From contig OX424568.1 of NCBI GenBank assembly GCA_949152475.1, positions 11,321,667 to 11,385,666 of the forward strand: a stretch of DNA of 64,000 nucleotides. Direction: 5' to 3'. The notes beneath the pieces were generated by a model. It saw nothing but the letters and a program-made list of their open reading frames with translations, was not told where the DNA came from and did not search any database. Of the stretch, positions 1 through 11,532 are shown one piece after another (positions within the stretch are counted from its first letter, which is position 1; each line of letters starts with the position of its first letter). The position numbers and the translations under genes are program-made. The DNA is from Terebella lapidaria (lineage: Eukaryota > Annelida > Polychaeta > Terebellida > Terebellidae).

Positions 1-2374
1 AAACATGTATACCAGGTAAATGCACCTTAAGGGGGTTGCCAACCTCACACGGAGTAACGCCACTCCACATAGGCCCTCTCAGGATTTTGTCCACTCGACT
101 AGTGAGCTCTGATGCCATGGTTTCTCTCCACAGCTGGAAATCTACCGGCTCTCTCACCTACAAAAGTTTATGAATATACATAGTACCATAGTCACATCTG
201 GTTTTCACAAATGTACACCATAGTTTTCTATTATAACCTCTATAATGGAGCATTCTATGAGTACAGCAAGTACCTATGAAGAAAAAAGATAGGTCCAAGG
301 GCCGCCTATGTCGTCAACTGCAAGAAATTTTTAGCGATTCAAGGCAATCCCTCTTTACATGTATACACTATATCAAGGACTCCACATAGCATGGTTTGAA
401 ACAAAAACCTCATAACAGCTGATAAATTAGAGAAAATAACAGATAACTTAAATTTGGGTTTTTAGTTCTCGGGCCTTTCAGGCGATACAAGGCAATCCAT
501 ATTTATACACAATGTCAAGGACGCCAATTACAGTCAAAACTCTCTTACATAAGGGAACACAAAACTCTTTAATATACAGGGGAGTCTTATTTCAGAGATC
601 TTATTCAATGGAACTCTTTTTTCAGATATGTATTATATCACAGGGAGTCAGGGACCAATGTGTATCAACTGAAAACACAAATACGCTAATATATAACTGT
701 ATAACTTTGCCAACCTGATTACCAACCTGATTCGCATGTTCACTAGTGAAGAACTTTATTTGATATTCAATCAGGCCAAAAGGCATCCTATCAAGAGGCA
801 TTAGGGGTGTTTTACTGTCTGGGCGATCTATTGCAATACACTGTGCAAATCTCTGAATTAGGTCACACCCCTTGCTGGCCTCCTCCAGCCTTCGGCTTGC
901 TTGCAAACTTAAGCCAACAAAGGGCTTTAAATGTGACCTGCCAGAGACCTGTGCATACAAATCACCTAACAACTCAATCTTACTCTCATGTGATAGGAGA
1001 CCAAATAACTGTTTAATTTGGCTCATCTCATCAACACCATGAGTGTCTAGTACAAGAGCAGCATCAGTTTGAACTGATGATTCCATTCTTCGAACTTTAA
1101 GTTCTGGAATCACAACAGTATCACCTGTATACGAGGACACAGTTATATCATATGCTGCTTCAGCACGGTCTATCGTTAGATACTGCCTCTGAAAACGTAA
1201 TGTACGCGACCTGATTGATCCAGCTGAAAATGTTCACAAAATTAAGATTATTTCAACCAACTTGCTTTTATTGTACATGTTATATGCAATAAAAAAAATC
1301 CCAGAATACATTGTACACAAACCTAAATGCATTTTGCATGGTGGTTACGAGTTTCAACAAATATTGTATACACACACCTACATTTATACCCTTTTCTGGA
1401 CCAACCACTTGGTAATCCACAAAACAAAGTCTATCACTCCACCTCACGACATGTGGTGTTCACCACGACATCAACTGTACTGTTTTGTACATGTGTATAC
1501 ACAAACTGTAATGCAAAGTTATGTCATTTACCATCTCTCTCCTCATGTCCAGTTTCGTTCTTTATGAATGTTGCTGCCGACTGCCAGTATGGGCTCTTTT
1601 GCTTCATTCCTGGCCACTCTTTCTTAACTTTGCAGCAACCTGGAAAGTTAAATGTAAATCAGCATATGGTCATATAAACTAGACGGAAATATCACCAACC
1701 AATATTGCTTGACACCCATTTTAAAGTTTCTTACCATATTTGCTCATAAAATCTTGGAAAAATGTACCGACCCCCATAAAAACTGTAGGAGTTGAGAAGT
1801 AACCCCATCTAATGTCCACACAAAATTACAGAATGAATCAAGCAACATTTTGGATAAACTCCACGTGAGAGAACTGTGAAGCAGAGTATTTGACCTTTCA
1901 AGGTCATCCAAGGTCAAATTCAAAGCTAACGTTTTGAAGATCATTATTGACTTCCTATGAGTCTTTAATACTAACATAGGCCCTATCTGCAACCGATAGT
2001 GTTCCACACACATCTGAATGTTTTTTTTACCACATTTGGTCATGAAATCTTGAAGAGTATCCAACCAATATGGAAATCAATAGGCATTGAGAAAAAACCC
2101 CAACAAATGCCCACATAAAATTACAGAACGATTCGAGCAAAGTTGTGACCTGTAGTGCGATATTGAGAAACCTCTTAAATACGCAGACACAACGTAACAT
2201 GGCCAAAACCATAGTATCTCAGACAGTCGTCCAGAGGTACAAATGTATGATATACGGAAGTTTTGAGTACAGGCTGGTTCAACTGATAAAATCATGTACA
2301 CATGTACCTGCTGACTTGGTGATTTTCCTGCGTGAGATGCCGAAAATGTGAGGCGTCTCCGCGACACTGGTGTC
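1..2374 (-). CDS. Unrecognised multi-exon protein, partial (runs off left edge)
   Basis: Four exons with matching phases: 2374-2308, 1639-1532, 1223-727 and 157 to beyond base 1. Each internal boundary has an AG acceptor and GT donor. Phases agree across the junctions: 67 nt ending in phase 1; 108 nt entering with 2 nt and ending in phase 1; 497 nt entering with 2 nt and ending in phase 0; the last entering in phase 0. About 276 residues are visible. The first two exons are basic (a run with ISRRKITK, then KVKKEWPGMKQKSPYW). The long third exon is amphipathic, with Leu-rich helices around DEMSQIKQLFGLL and ends near MPFGLIEYQIKFF. No catalytic motif or known domain is visible. The style resembles uncharacterised, transposon-associated protein families of marine invertebrates, but that is inference. 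The start lies upstream of 2374 and was not found; a 30-nt candidate exon near 2690 does not fit the phase. Splicing evidence is good, function unknown. Confidence 0.5.
1735..2165. repeat. Diverged direct repeat, about 290-bp spacing
   Basis: Two related blocks, about 1735-1870 and 2028-2160, share strings such as the segment around AAAATTACAGAA and the TACCAYATTTG start. They lie in the intron between the first two visible exons of the left-edge gene. Between them is a cluster of TGACCTT/AAGGTCA half-sites like those in the 134-bp array at 5.8-7.4 kb, so both may come from one element family. Confidence 0.55.
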
Positions 2375-3785
2375 CTGCAACAAAAAATTGATGTGTCAAA
2401 TATATTGATGATTAAAAAAAACAATGTACATGTTGTGTTATGAGCATGATCAGTGACTACTTTTTAAGTAAATTGTAAGCTGATAACCTTTTTATATATG
2501 AAGGGTACAATCTGAATGTTAAACTTCACATTCTTTTTATTTACATCACAATCCCAAACTGTGATCAAAATTAATCTACTAGATCTACGCATAAATACAG
2601 GTATAATTGCAACAAGGATACCGTATTAATAATAAATCACATTTAACTTCAACATTTTTAAGGAATATGTTGAACGTACCTCGGCTGTTCCATTTGCCTC
2701 TCATTAGTCCTGTAATGAGGTACCAGCAACAATTACAAGTTGAATTGACCAGACTTGCAATTCATGTAATCTGCTGGGGAAATCATTCAAATACATGTCC
2801 ATCAATTCAGTTGTAGAATTTTTTGTCCATCCGGTAATTTTGCCATAAACAACTGAATCAATTATTGTATTTTACATGAATTTAGGTGTAGAATTTGCTC
2901 TTAGTATTCTATCTATCTTTTATATATCTATTATCTCCCCACCTATCTAACTAACTATCATACATAGCAATGGTGTGAATATCGATTGGCAAAAATAATT
3001 GTGATGCCTGACTAACTCAGCCCTGGAGGACATAGGCTTGATATCTTTAAACATGTTAAAGGCCAACCAAATTATACAAATAAAATGATCCAGTGATTGC
3101 CACATTTTCACAATTGATTTTTACATATATAAAATATACGATATAATTACGATATATACGATATATTTATTTTGTTCAAAAATCCACTTATACAATTTAT
3201 AATGTGCACTGATGAGAAATTTACATTTAAAAATTAATAGATCTACCTTTACTTGCTGTGGCTTAACTCAGAATATATGTATAGATCTTTCAGACTCCCT
3301 GTAGAGGACTGTCAATGGATGACTATGATGCGAGATTGACTAAATCCCCTATTATCGCTCATTACTAGGCTCCGGGAAATAGACACATCATGCAACACCC
3401 CCCATCTTCAAGGAACAAATTCTAGGGTATATCATGGGGATCATCGGGGATCATGGGATGTTTTGATAAGAAGAAGCATAAATCTTTGCCATCATATTTT
3501 TTTCATAATTTTACAATATAGATTTCAACACATTATCAACACCTTTTTGATGCCAATTTTCCGAAAATTTCATAATCGCCATTATTGTCTCAATTTCAAC
3601 TCGTTGTACTTTCATGCCTAGCTCCTGTCTAGGAACATATCACTCCATATCGCTTCAGAAGAATATCACGGAATTACCTGCTTTCTTTTCATCTTAATTT
3701 ATTCTACGGATAATCGCACATAAACTGTTAAAGCGGAGACCTTTTTTACCTTGAAACCAGCAGCCATCAACAAATTACGCATTGG
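2375..3785. other. No gene seen
   Basis: AT-rich sequence with no convincing exon in either strand. It holds short TATCTA-type simple repeats near 2905-2950 and an ATATACGATATA run near 3125-3165. The 5' end of the left-edge gene may lie here but I could not define it. Confidence 0.4.
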
Positions 3786-3789
3786 TTGG

Positions 3790-4640
3790 CCACCAGGTAG
3801 CGCGATTAGTTCCAACCCCCCCTGAAGGAGACCGAGCCACTACCATAACGCTTCAGTCCTATAAATTTCAGATTGATAAGGCCGTTTGTCTTTTGAGTTA
3901 CAGGCGCACACATTTGCACTGAAAAGTCGCTGGTAACAAATAACCGAAATCGTGAACCCCCAATTTTTCGACATCGGGTGATAATGGAGAATTTTAGTCG
4001 TACGACCATCGGCCGTACACCATACGATCCGGAATTGGCCCAAGAAAAATAGCCGGAAAAATCAATATCAAGAAGAACCGGAGTTACAGCCATATATGTG
4101 ATCTACTTTTTCCGTTGCCATGGCAACCATTTTTATCCCATTCCGACAAAATTTGACGGAGACCGAGCCATTACCATCGCGCTTCAGTCCTATAAATTTC
4201 AGAACGATAGAACCGTTTGTCTTTGAGTTATAAGCGCAGACACTTGCCCTGAAAAGTCGCTGGCGAAAAATAACCGAAATCGTGAACCCCCAACTTTTCG
4301 ACACCGGGCGATAATGGAGAATTTTAGTCGTACGACCATCGGTCGTAGACCATACGATCCGGAATTGGCCAAGGAAAAATACAAAAATTGTCGGAAAAAT
4401 TATTATCAAGTAGAACCGGAGTTATAGACATTTATGTGATTTTCACGTTTTCCGTTGCCATGACAACCGTTTTTATCCCATTCCAACAAAATATGAGGAG
4501 GACATATCGCTTCATCTCCATAAGTTTGAAGTTGATCGGACTATTTGTTTTTGAGTTATGCGCGCGGACAGACAGACAGACGAACAGACGGACAGACCCA
4601 AATGCAACACCCTCTCCCCTATCGGGGCTAGGGTAAAAAT
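3790..4640. mobile_element. Non-autonomous repeat element with 2.5 internal units of about 330 bp
   Basis: Unit 1 (about 3830-4160) and unit 2 (about 4161-4490) are clearly homologous along their length. They share the region around GAATTTTAGTCGTACGACC and the TTGCCATGGCAACC-like palindrome. A third partial unit runs to about 4560. The right end is a GACAGACAGACAGACGAACA-type simple tract, followed by a CCCCTATCGGGG hairpin and CTAGGG. Tandem units followed by a GC-rich terminal hairpin are typical of non-autonomous Helitron-like or satellite-bearing elements. The open frames here (for example about 4068-4409 minus) repeat with the units and are not genes. Class assignment is inference. Confidence 0.65.
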
Positions 4641-5750
4641 ACACCGTCCGATCAATTGAGACTCTTATATGTATGGTATATTATAGTGATGAAACCCCAT
4701 ATATCCAGTTCGATTATTTTGTGTTGCGAATAACGCCAATATTGGGAAATTCGTGTTTTTGTTGATGTTAGCACAGATGTAAAAAAAAATCGTTCACATC
4801 GTGCGTTTTTTCGGCTTGTTCAAACTCAAATGCAGGCATTGCAGGGTCATGCGGACGTATTTTGGATGTTGTAATGGTGCCCTGTCGTCAAATATATGCT
4901 AGCCAATCGATTTATAACGAATTTTCGGAAACGGATTATTCCACTTTAACTCAGGGGCAGCCATGCAGTGGAATCGTCAATATAGACAATAGGGCCTGTA
5001 AGTCACGTGCCGTCACGGTACGATTCTGGTGACCAACAAACATACACCTTTTGTGTTTTGCTGAGTAATTTGAGTTCTAAATGGAGTATTACTCGTATAA
5101 AACAAAAGGTGTATACTGGGTGTATGTTTGTTGGTCACCAGACTCATACCGTGACGCCACGTGACTTACAGATATATGCTCAGTTAGCATAGGAGTAATA
5201 GTATGAATAATTTATGCATCGTCATATTTGTGGTTGAGTGGTTCATCTAAAAAGGGTTCCATACAAACACACAACACAAAATTTACATCGTGGACTTTTT
5301 GTTATTCTATTCACACTCTTCAGTAAATATTCCACCAGATTCCAAGTGTCATTCGCAAATGTATCTGACTCTGTCCCATCGAGTTGTGTGCTTGCAAACA
5401 CGACACGTGAGGTGAAGAAATAGATGGCCTTGAATATGAAACGACGTGCACTTTGTCAGAATGAACCAATTTTGTCAGGCATCAGATTGCAGTGAATTAA
5501 ACGGGTATAATGACACCATTTTAATGCGACAATTCATAACTACTTATTGTCAGTCCCTATTTAAGGCGGTATTTTATATTACACTTTCATTCAATCTTGA
5601 CATTTCTTCCCAGACTAAACAATTAAGGCAAATTCAAGGACGGCTTGAAATAAGATATTGGGATTGTTGTGACAGCAATAAGATAATGAAAAAAATTAGC
5701 CCAAGGGCTAAGAAAGGTTACCGGACAATATACATTTTAGATATTAGCCT
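4641..5750. other. Intergenic, no gene seen
   Basis: Apart from the hairpin element at 4996-5172 I see no gene. The open frame at 5446-5841 has no recognisable protein features and runs into the 134-bp repeat array. Confidence 0.4.
4996..5172. mobile_element. Foldback/hairpin MITE of about 177 bp
   Basis: The left half beginning CTGTAAGTCACGTG is the reverse complement of the right half ending CACGTGACTTACAG. The match continues inward through the GGTGACCAACAAACATACAC segment (and its complement), then CACCTTTTGT against ACAAAAGGTG and AGTAAT against ATTACT. Nearly the whole element can fold into one hairpin. I saw no clear target-site duplication. Fully palindromic MITE; superfamily not assignable. 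Confidence 0.8.
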
Positions 5751-5754
5751 TTTG

Positions 5755-7440
5755 TCCAGTGACCTTGAAAATAAAGTCACTGATAAATTCAAGGCCATGA
5801 AATTTTCAACAAATATATCACTTCTAGTATGTCCCCAATAAATTCCTGAGCTGTAAAGTCGATAATAAGTGAGACATTAGCCATTCTGTGATGTGACCTT
5901 CAAAATGAGGTCAAAGTTCAAGTTCAAGGTTATGAAAATATTCAGTATATATCATTCCTCTATATTCGCAATTGATTCCTATGTTGTAAATGTAAGTACC
6001 AATCTATTACACCAATACAATCAGATTTTGATGATGCCAATAAGAAACGTAAAATACTACATTTTGCAATAGAAACAAACAAAGCCCGACCAAATAGTTC
6101 ATCCAAAGACACACTGGCGTCTTCAGGGGCAGACAATGTGTTAAATGTAGTTGTTTCTACTGTACACCAGATGGAATTAGTATACAACTGCCCAACAACC
6201 TATGAAAATAATTTAGAAATCCGAATCTAACCCCATGGAATAGATACATGACAAGTACAAAAGTACCCAATCACAAGCCCGAAGGCTACTGAGTTGATGG
6301 TATCCTCGGGGACAGATTTAACGTCCGCCAGCAGTGACACCGACTCAGTGGTATAAATGTAAGTATCAATCTATTACCACCAATACAATCAAATTTCGAT
6401 GATGCCAATAAGAAAGGTAAAATACAACATTTTGCAATAGAAACAAAGCCCGACCAAATAGTTTATCCAAAGACACACTGGCGTCATCAGGGGCAGATGT
6501 AAAGATGATAATAAGCGACATATTAGCCATTTTGTTCTCTGACCTTGAAAATGAGATCATAGGTCAAATTCTAGATCACCAAAATATTCAGCATACATCA
6601 TTTCCTATATGCTCACTATGGACCCCTAAGCTGTAAATTTGATAATAAGCGAGATATAAGCCATTTCGTATTCTGACCTTGAAAATAAAATGACTAACCT
6701 TGAAATTTAGGTCAAGGGTCAAATTCAAGGTCACTAGAATATTCAGCATATATCATTTCCTATATGTTCACAATTGATTCCTAAGCTGCAAAGTCGCTAA
6801 TAAGCAAGATATTGGCCATTTTGTCCTGTGACCTTGAAAATGAGGTCAAAGGTCAAATTCAAGGTCACGAGAATATTCAGCATATATCATTTCCTATATG
6901 TTCACAATTGATTCCTAAGCCATAAAGTCGATAATAAGCGAGATATTAGCAATTTTGTCCTGTGACCTTGGAAATGAGGTCAAAGGTCAAATTCAAGGTC
7001 ACGAGAATATTCAGCATATATCATTTCCTATATGTTCACAATTGATTCCTAAGCTGTAAAGTCGATAATAAGCGAGATATTAGCCATTTTGTCTTGTGAC
7101 CTTGAAAATGAGGCCAAAGGTCAAATCCAAGGTCACGAGAATATTCAGCATATATCATTTCCTATATGTTCACAATGGATTCCTAAGCTGTAAAGTCGAT
7201 AATAAGCGAGATATTAGCCATTTTGTCCTGTGACCTTGAATATGAGGTCAAAGGTCAAATTCAAGATCACGAGAATATTCAGCATATATCATTTCCTATA
7301 TGTTCACAATTGATTTCTAAGCTGTAAAGTCGATAATAAGCGAGATATTAGCCATTTTGTCCTGTGACCTTGAAAATGAGGTCAAAGGTCAAATTCAAGG
7401 TCACGAGAATATTCAGCATATATCATTTCCTATATGTCCA
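5755..7440. repeat. 134-bp tandem array rich in nuclear-receptor half-sites
   Basis: The anchor GTGACCTTG recurs at 6829, 6962, 7096, 7230 and 7364 (spacing 133-134). More diverged units lie at about 5760, 5893, 6541 and 6676. Each good unit contains TGACCTTGA, then AGGTCAAAGGTCA, then TTCAAGGTCAC within about 45 bp. The rest of the unit is AT-rich (ATTCAGCATATATCATTTCC). The array is interrupted by copies of another repeat at 5985-6520. Confidence 0.9.
5985..6520. mobile_element. Two copies of dispersed repeat family A inside the array
   Basis: Family A is recognised by an end reading GTAAGTATCAATC, then CAATACAATCA, a middle CAAAGCCCGACCAAATA and CACTGGCGTCATCAGGGGCA. Copies here start near 5990 and 6360. 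Other copies lie at 9295-9455 (inverted), 40305-40500, 41153-41482 with 42211-42290, 43870-43905 (end only), 55988-56180 (inverted) and 59560-60075. Short open frames such as 6366-6560 (minus) recur in the copies and are repeat-borne. Confidence 0.8.
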
Positions 7441-8277
7441 CAATTGATTCCTAGTCTCTAATCCCAATATTAAGTGAGATATTAGGCTTAATGTGTCCCA
7501 TTATAAAGCAAGGGAAAATTTAACATGGGAAAGTCACATCTGGGCCGAGTTTGGGCCCAAAATGGCCCACTTCGAGTGATTCAAGCGCAACAAAATTTAT
7601 ACATGTCACGGAAGTACATATGAGGAGTGTTATGCATCAATAAGAAAAAAAGTTACTGAACAGATTTTGAGAAAACGACCATCAAAGTCCAAAATTAGCC
7701 ATTTTCGACGAGAACGGCCGCTATGACCTTGAAACCAAGATCAGAGGTCAAATTCAAGGTCACGGAAATATTCAGCATATATCATTTCCTATATGTCCAC
7801 AATTGATTCCTAGTCTCTAATCTCAATATTAAGTGAGATATTAGGCTTAATGTGTCCCATTATAAAGCATAGGAGAATTTAACATGGGAAAGTCCCATTT
7901 GGGCTGAGTTTGGGCCAAAATGGCCCACTTCGAGCCATTCAATCGCGACGAAATTTATAGACATCATAGGAGTACATATGAGGAGTGTTATGTATCAAAA
8001 AGAAAAAAAGTTACTGAACAGATTTTGAGAAAATGGCCGCCAAAGTCCAAAATTGGCCGATTTTCGACAAAAACGGCCGCCAATTCTGAAAAAATTGCGA
8101 AAATAAAAAAACTAAAAAATATCTCCTTCTTGAATTATTTTTGTGCATTTTTGTGCAAAATTTAAGAAAGATTGGTTGGTAAACAAAAAAGATAAAAATG
8201 TGGACGACGCCGACGCCGGACGCAACGCCATGCCAATAGGTTAGCGGACCAAAGGTCCGGTAACCTAAAAAACTAAT

Positions 8278-9145
8278 GAAATCATGCATTTTATTTTTAC
8301 CATCTTCTTATTTATTTTTACGTATAATGCGAGGTCGTGCGTTTACTATTGACACTTATAAATTGGAACATATTTCGAATGATGACATTTATACCGCTTC
8401 TAGGTATATACATTAGCACGTTGGTGTCGTTATTGTCATTTGTGATCTGTGTGATTCACATTAGATCCTTATAATGTGGTATTACGAGGTATAATTATCA
8501 TTTTGTGAGGTATGACAGAATAGTATATATACAGCTGCTTTTATCCCTAGATGCTCACCAATGTGACATATGCTGTGAAAAACACAAAATATCTATATTC
8601 TGATTTTACTGATATTTTAGCGATGCTGAGTGGTGACGTGTTCAGCATATTTCACTTGGGATTGAAACGGCAATTTTTAGTAAATTTCAGACTTCTATCT
8701 CTTATATTGAAAATTCTAAAACCGTAATTTCGTACAAAATTACATATTTGTAGTCTGAAATTAAAAAAATATCAATCTCCTCCCAATGTTAAGTTTCAGC
8801 CCAAAACAGGATCTCAGGAATCTCTGCATATTCCGTTTTTCATATTCACGTCTACTGAGAATGAAACAATGTCATAAATTTGGCCGAGAAGATCAACTGC
8901 ATAGTCTTCACCACTACAATACAAACAAATATACAAAATCGTGTGTGGACCATGAAATTATATGAAGGGTCTAAGATTAACCTTGTGGTATGCTGCTGAA
9001 TATGAATCTGACAATGTACAGTGCAGCCGATTCTGGCATTCAAGCACCGGGGGAAAGAGAGCAGTGATGTACCTTTCTAAGCTTTTTTAGCTAAATGTGT
9101 GAAATTTTGTAGGAATTCCCGCTTCAGTCCGAGGTGAGGCTTATA
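8278..9145. other. No gene seen
   Basis: AT-rich intergenic sequence. A segment near 8680-8780 (CAGACTTCTATCTC) belongs to a dispersed hairpin family also seen near 33.4, 52.75 and 62.5-62.8 kb. Confidence 0.35.
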
Positions 9146-9455
9146 TACAATATGGCTTATATCTCGCTTATTATCAAATTTACAGCCTAGGGGTCCATAG
9201 TGAACATATAGGAAATGATGTATGCTGAATATTTTGGTGATCTAGAATTTGACCTTTGATCTCATTTTCAAGGTCAGAGAACAAAATGGCTAATATGTCG
9301 CTTATTATCATCTTTACATCTGCCCCTGATGACGCCAGTGTGTCTTTGGATAAACTATTAGGTCGGGCTTTGTTTCTATTGCAAAATGTTGTATTTTACG
9401 TTTCTTATTGGCATCATCAAAATTTGATTGTATTGGTGGTAATAGATTGATACTT
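9146..9455 (-). mobile_element. Inverted copy of 6361-6665 (family A plus one 134-bp-type unit)
   Basis: This block is the reverse complement of 6361-6665 over about 300 bp. It includes the family A end (GATTGATACTTAC at the right edge) and one divergent 134-bp-type unit. The two blocks could be long terminal inverted repeats of a composite element of about 3.1 kb. Confidence 0.75.
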
Positions 9456-11532
9456 ACATGCAACAAAGAATGGTGTGAACAAGTTTGAAAAAATCAGAGT
9501 ATAGTGGATGATATGTGTGACCAACGTGACCAAGGTGAGGTCTGCCAACATCTTCAACAAACGAGTTGGAAAAAATCAGAGTATAGTGGAGAATATGTGT
9601 GACCAACGTGAAGAATATCGACAAGAGAACTTAACACGTTTTATACTGAGTTGTATCATATTTGATTGATGAGACGCTATCTAGTTAATTTTGACTGCTG
9701 TATTCATATGCGATTCTCACACACACTACATGTGGATTCTGCGCAAACTCAATCGGTATTCAAATTTCATCTTGGTGCGTAATGATACAAACTCTATCAT
9801 GATGCGCCCAATATGGCTGAAAATATGGACAAATCCAGCATGTTGAATGTGACCTCCACACCCGAAACCCACTCTCCATTCATGTCCCCATGTGTGTATC
9901 AGGACACATGTAAATCGATGCCGAAATCAATTCAAATCTCTGCGCATCCTTGATAATCAACAGTATTAATCTGGATTTCATGAATTACATGTCATAACGA
10001 TTTTTTTGTGAATGAACGTGGAAAGTATGTAGAAATTGAATATCACATTTTTGTACATTCACTGTCGAGGCAGGTGTGAAATATTACATTTATTACGCAT
10101 TAGATATCTGCACGTAATATATTGGCGAGAGGTAAATAAATGGGACCGCCCACGCATATAAATTGGTTCAGATCGTGACGAGCACTCAGTCAAGGCATGA
10201 ACACAATAATTTGTCCGCGCCCACTTTCAGGAAACGGTGGCTTATTTGGGGATGTTCAGTTAGTTTGTGAAACGTTCTATTTTAAAATGAAATAGTGAGA
10301 TGTCGATAAATTGTAATGAAATTGTAGGGATGTATGGGCATCAATAAAATATATAGGCGTTTGCTAAATTTCTTGGTTGTGTCAATATTACTCATTTTCA
10401 AAAGTATGGGAGATCTGTAGCATCCAATTTTTTTAAACGTAAAAAGTCTCTCGTATAATTTTGAGCTTAAAATCAGTCAAAAATTTTCCGTCAGAATAAT
10501 TTTCTCAAATTAAAATCGCTCACTTCGTCTTGTGACCAGCGCGGTTTAAGTTGTATCATACGATTTCAAGTTGTCTGTGTGATCAGCTGCAGATGACTTG
10601 TTTGATCAAAATTAAGTGCATCTATATCATTGTACATTGTGCTCATTAACATTAATGTATACATGCAACAATAGTTGATTTGGAAGTTTTCAAAACAAAG
10701 TGTATAATGGGGTGTTATTCATTCACCAGAATGTGGGTCAGTTTTGGCGCCAAATCACTGACGGATATCGTCTGTTTTCACCAATGACGTAAATTATGGT
10801 GGTAAAATTACGCTTATAATGATAACCCCCAAGAAAAACCCCACGAAACGGTGCTGCCAGCTGGCGACTGTAGCTATTCCTGAACACCTCCCATTACATC
10901 CTATACATTAGTATAGTACAAAACACAGAAATAAAGTTACACAACAAAACAACATCTGTAAAATCTTGTGAACGAATTTATTCCAACAAAATAATCAATG
11001 ACAATGAAGAAATTTCTTAGTCGCACATACAAACAACCAAGGATGTGTCAGAGTGATCATAAACAATTGTCATTACGGAACTGACTGAAAGAACCCATGA
11101 CACATAATCTGACATGTTATTCAGTGTTGCACAATGTTGAGTTATATTTTTATTACCGGTATATATATACTATATTTATATTGCTGAAGTTTGCTTGTAC
11201 ATGTTCGTTGACAAACTGTACATATCTACTTACATAGTGCTTCCGCCAATGCCGCTGTGGCAAAAATATGTACAATTTCGTATAAAATTTCACAGAATCT
11301 ATATCCGTTTCGGAATAGATATGTCATAGCAAAAATACAAGCACATATGTGCATATTCAGTGACTGACGCGTCCTTCTATTCAGGGCGTCAATAATTTAG
11401 ATTGGATAAGCATGCGTTTCTCAATATTTTTTCAAACATTGATATAATAATCTGCCGATATTTAACATGGGTAACTAAATCACACACACTATATCATTTC
11501 CTTCTCCATTTACTTCCATGTTACCTGCCTCT
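9456..11532. other. Intergenic; short direct repeat at 9487-9612
   Basis: A segment of about 42 bp (AAAAAATCAGAGTATAGTGG start, ending GTGACCAACGTGA) occurs at about 9487 and again at about 9571. No gene was found. A TTTATT at 10977-10982 would read AATAAA on the minus strand about 550 nt past the fibrinogen gene stop, a possible polyadenylation signal. Confidence 0.4.

Larger units (their letters stand above)
5755..8277 (+). mobile_element. Putative non-autonomous Helitron-like element with a core 134-bp tandem array
   Basis: Three parts are visible: a core tandem array (to about 7440); a tail present as two direct copies about 360 bp apart (about 7451-7785 and 7811-8135); and a terminus. 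The terminus holds a GACGACGCCGACGCCGGACG tract, a hairpin at 8237-8267 with 13 of 14 stem pairs and an AAA loop, and then CTAA followed by T at 8273-8277. A hairpin shortly before CTRR, with insertion next to T, is the known 3' signature of Helitrons. A core of tandem repeats is known from short Helitron-related elements of bivalves and flies. No RepHel gene is present. The left end was not found and may be obscured by the nested copies at 5985-6520. The open frame at 7920-8165 belongs to the tail repeat. Confidence 0.5.

Noticed and set aside
2688..2720. 30-nt micro-exon between good splice sites upstream of the left-edge gene
   Set aside because: No reading phase both avoids its stop and joins the next exon.
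4068..4409. 113-residue minus-strand frame and its overlapping shadows
   Set aside because: Arises from the 330-bp internal repeat units at 3.8-4.6 kb.
6366..6560. Frame recurring at 9256-9450 and 55988-56173
   Set aside because: Carried by dispersed repeat family A; conserved because the copies are homologous, with no known domain.
7920..8165. 81-residue frame rich in Lys
   Set aside because: Lies in the duplicated tail of the Helitron-like element; the sister copy is disrupted.
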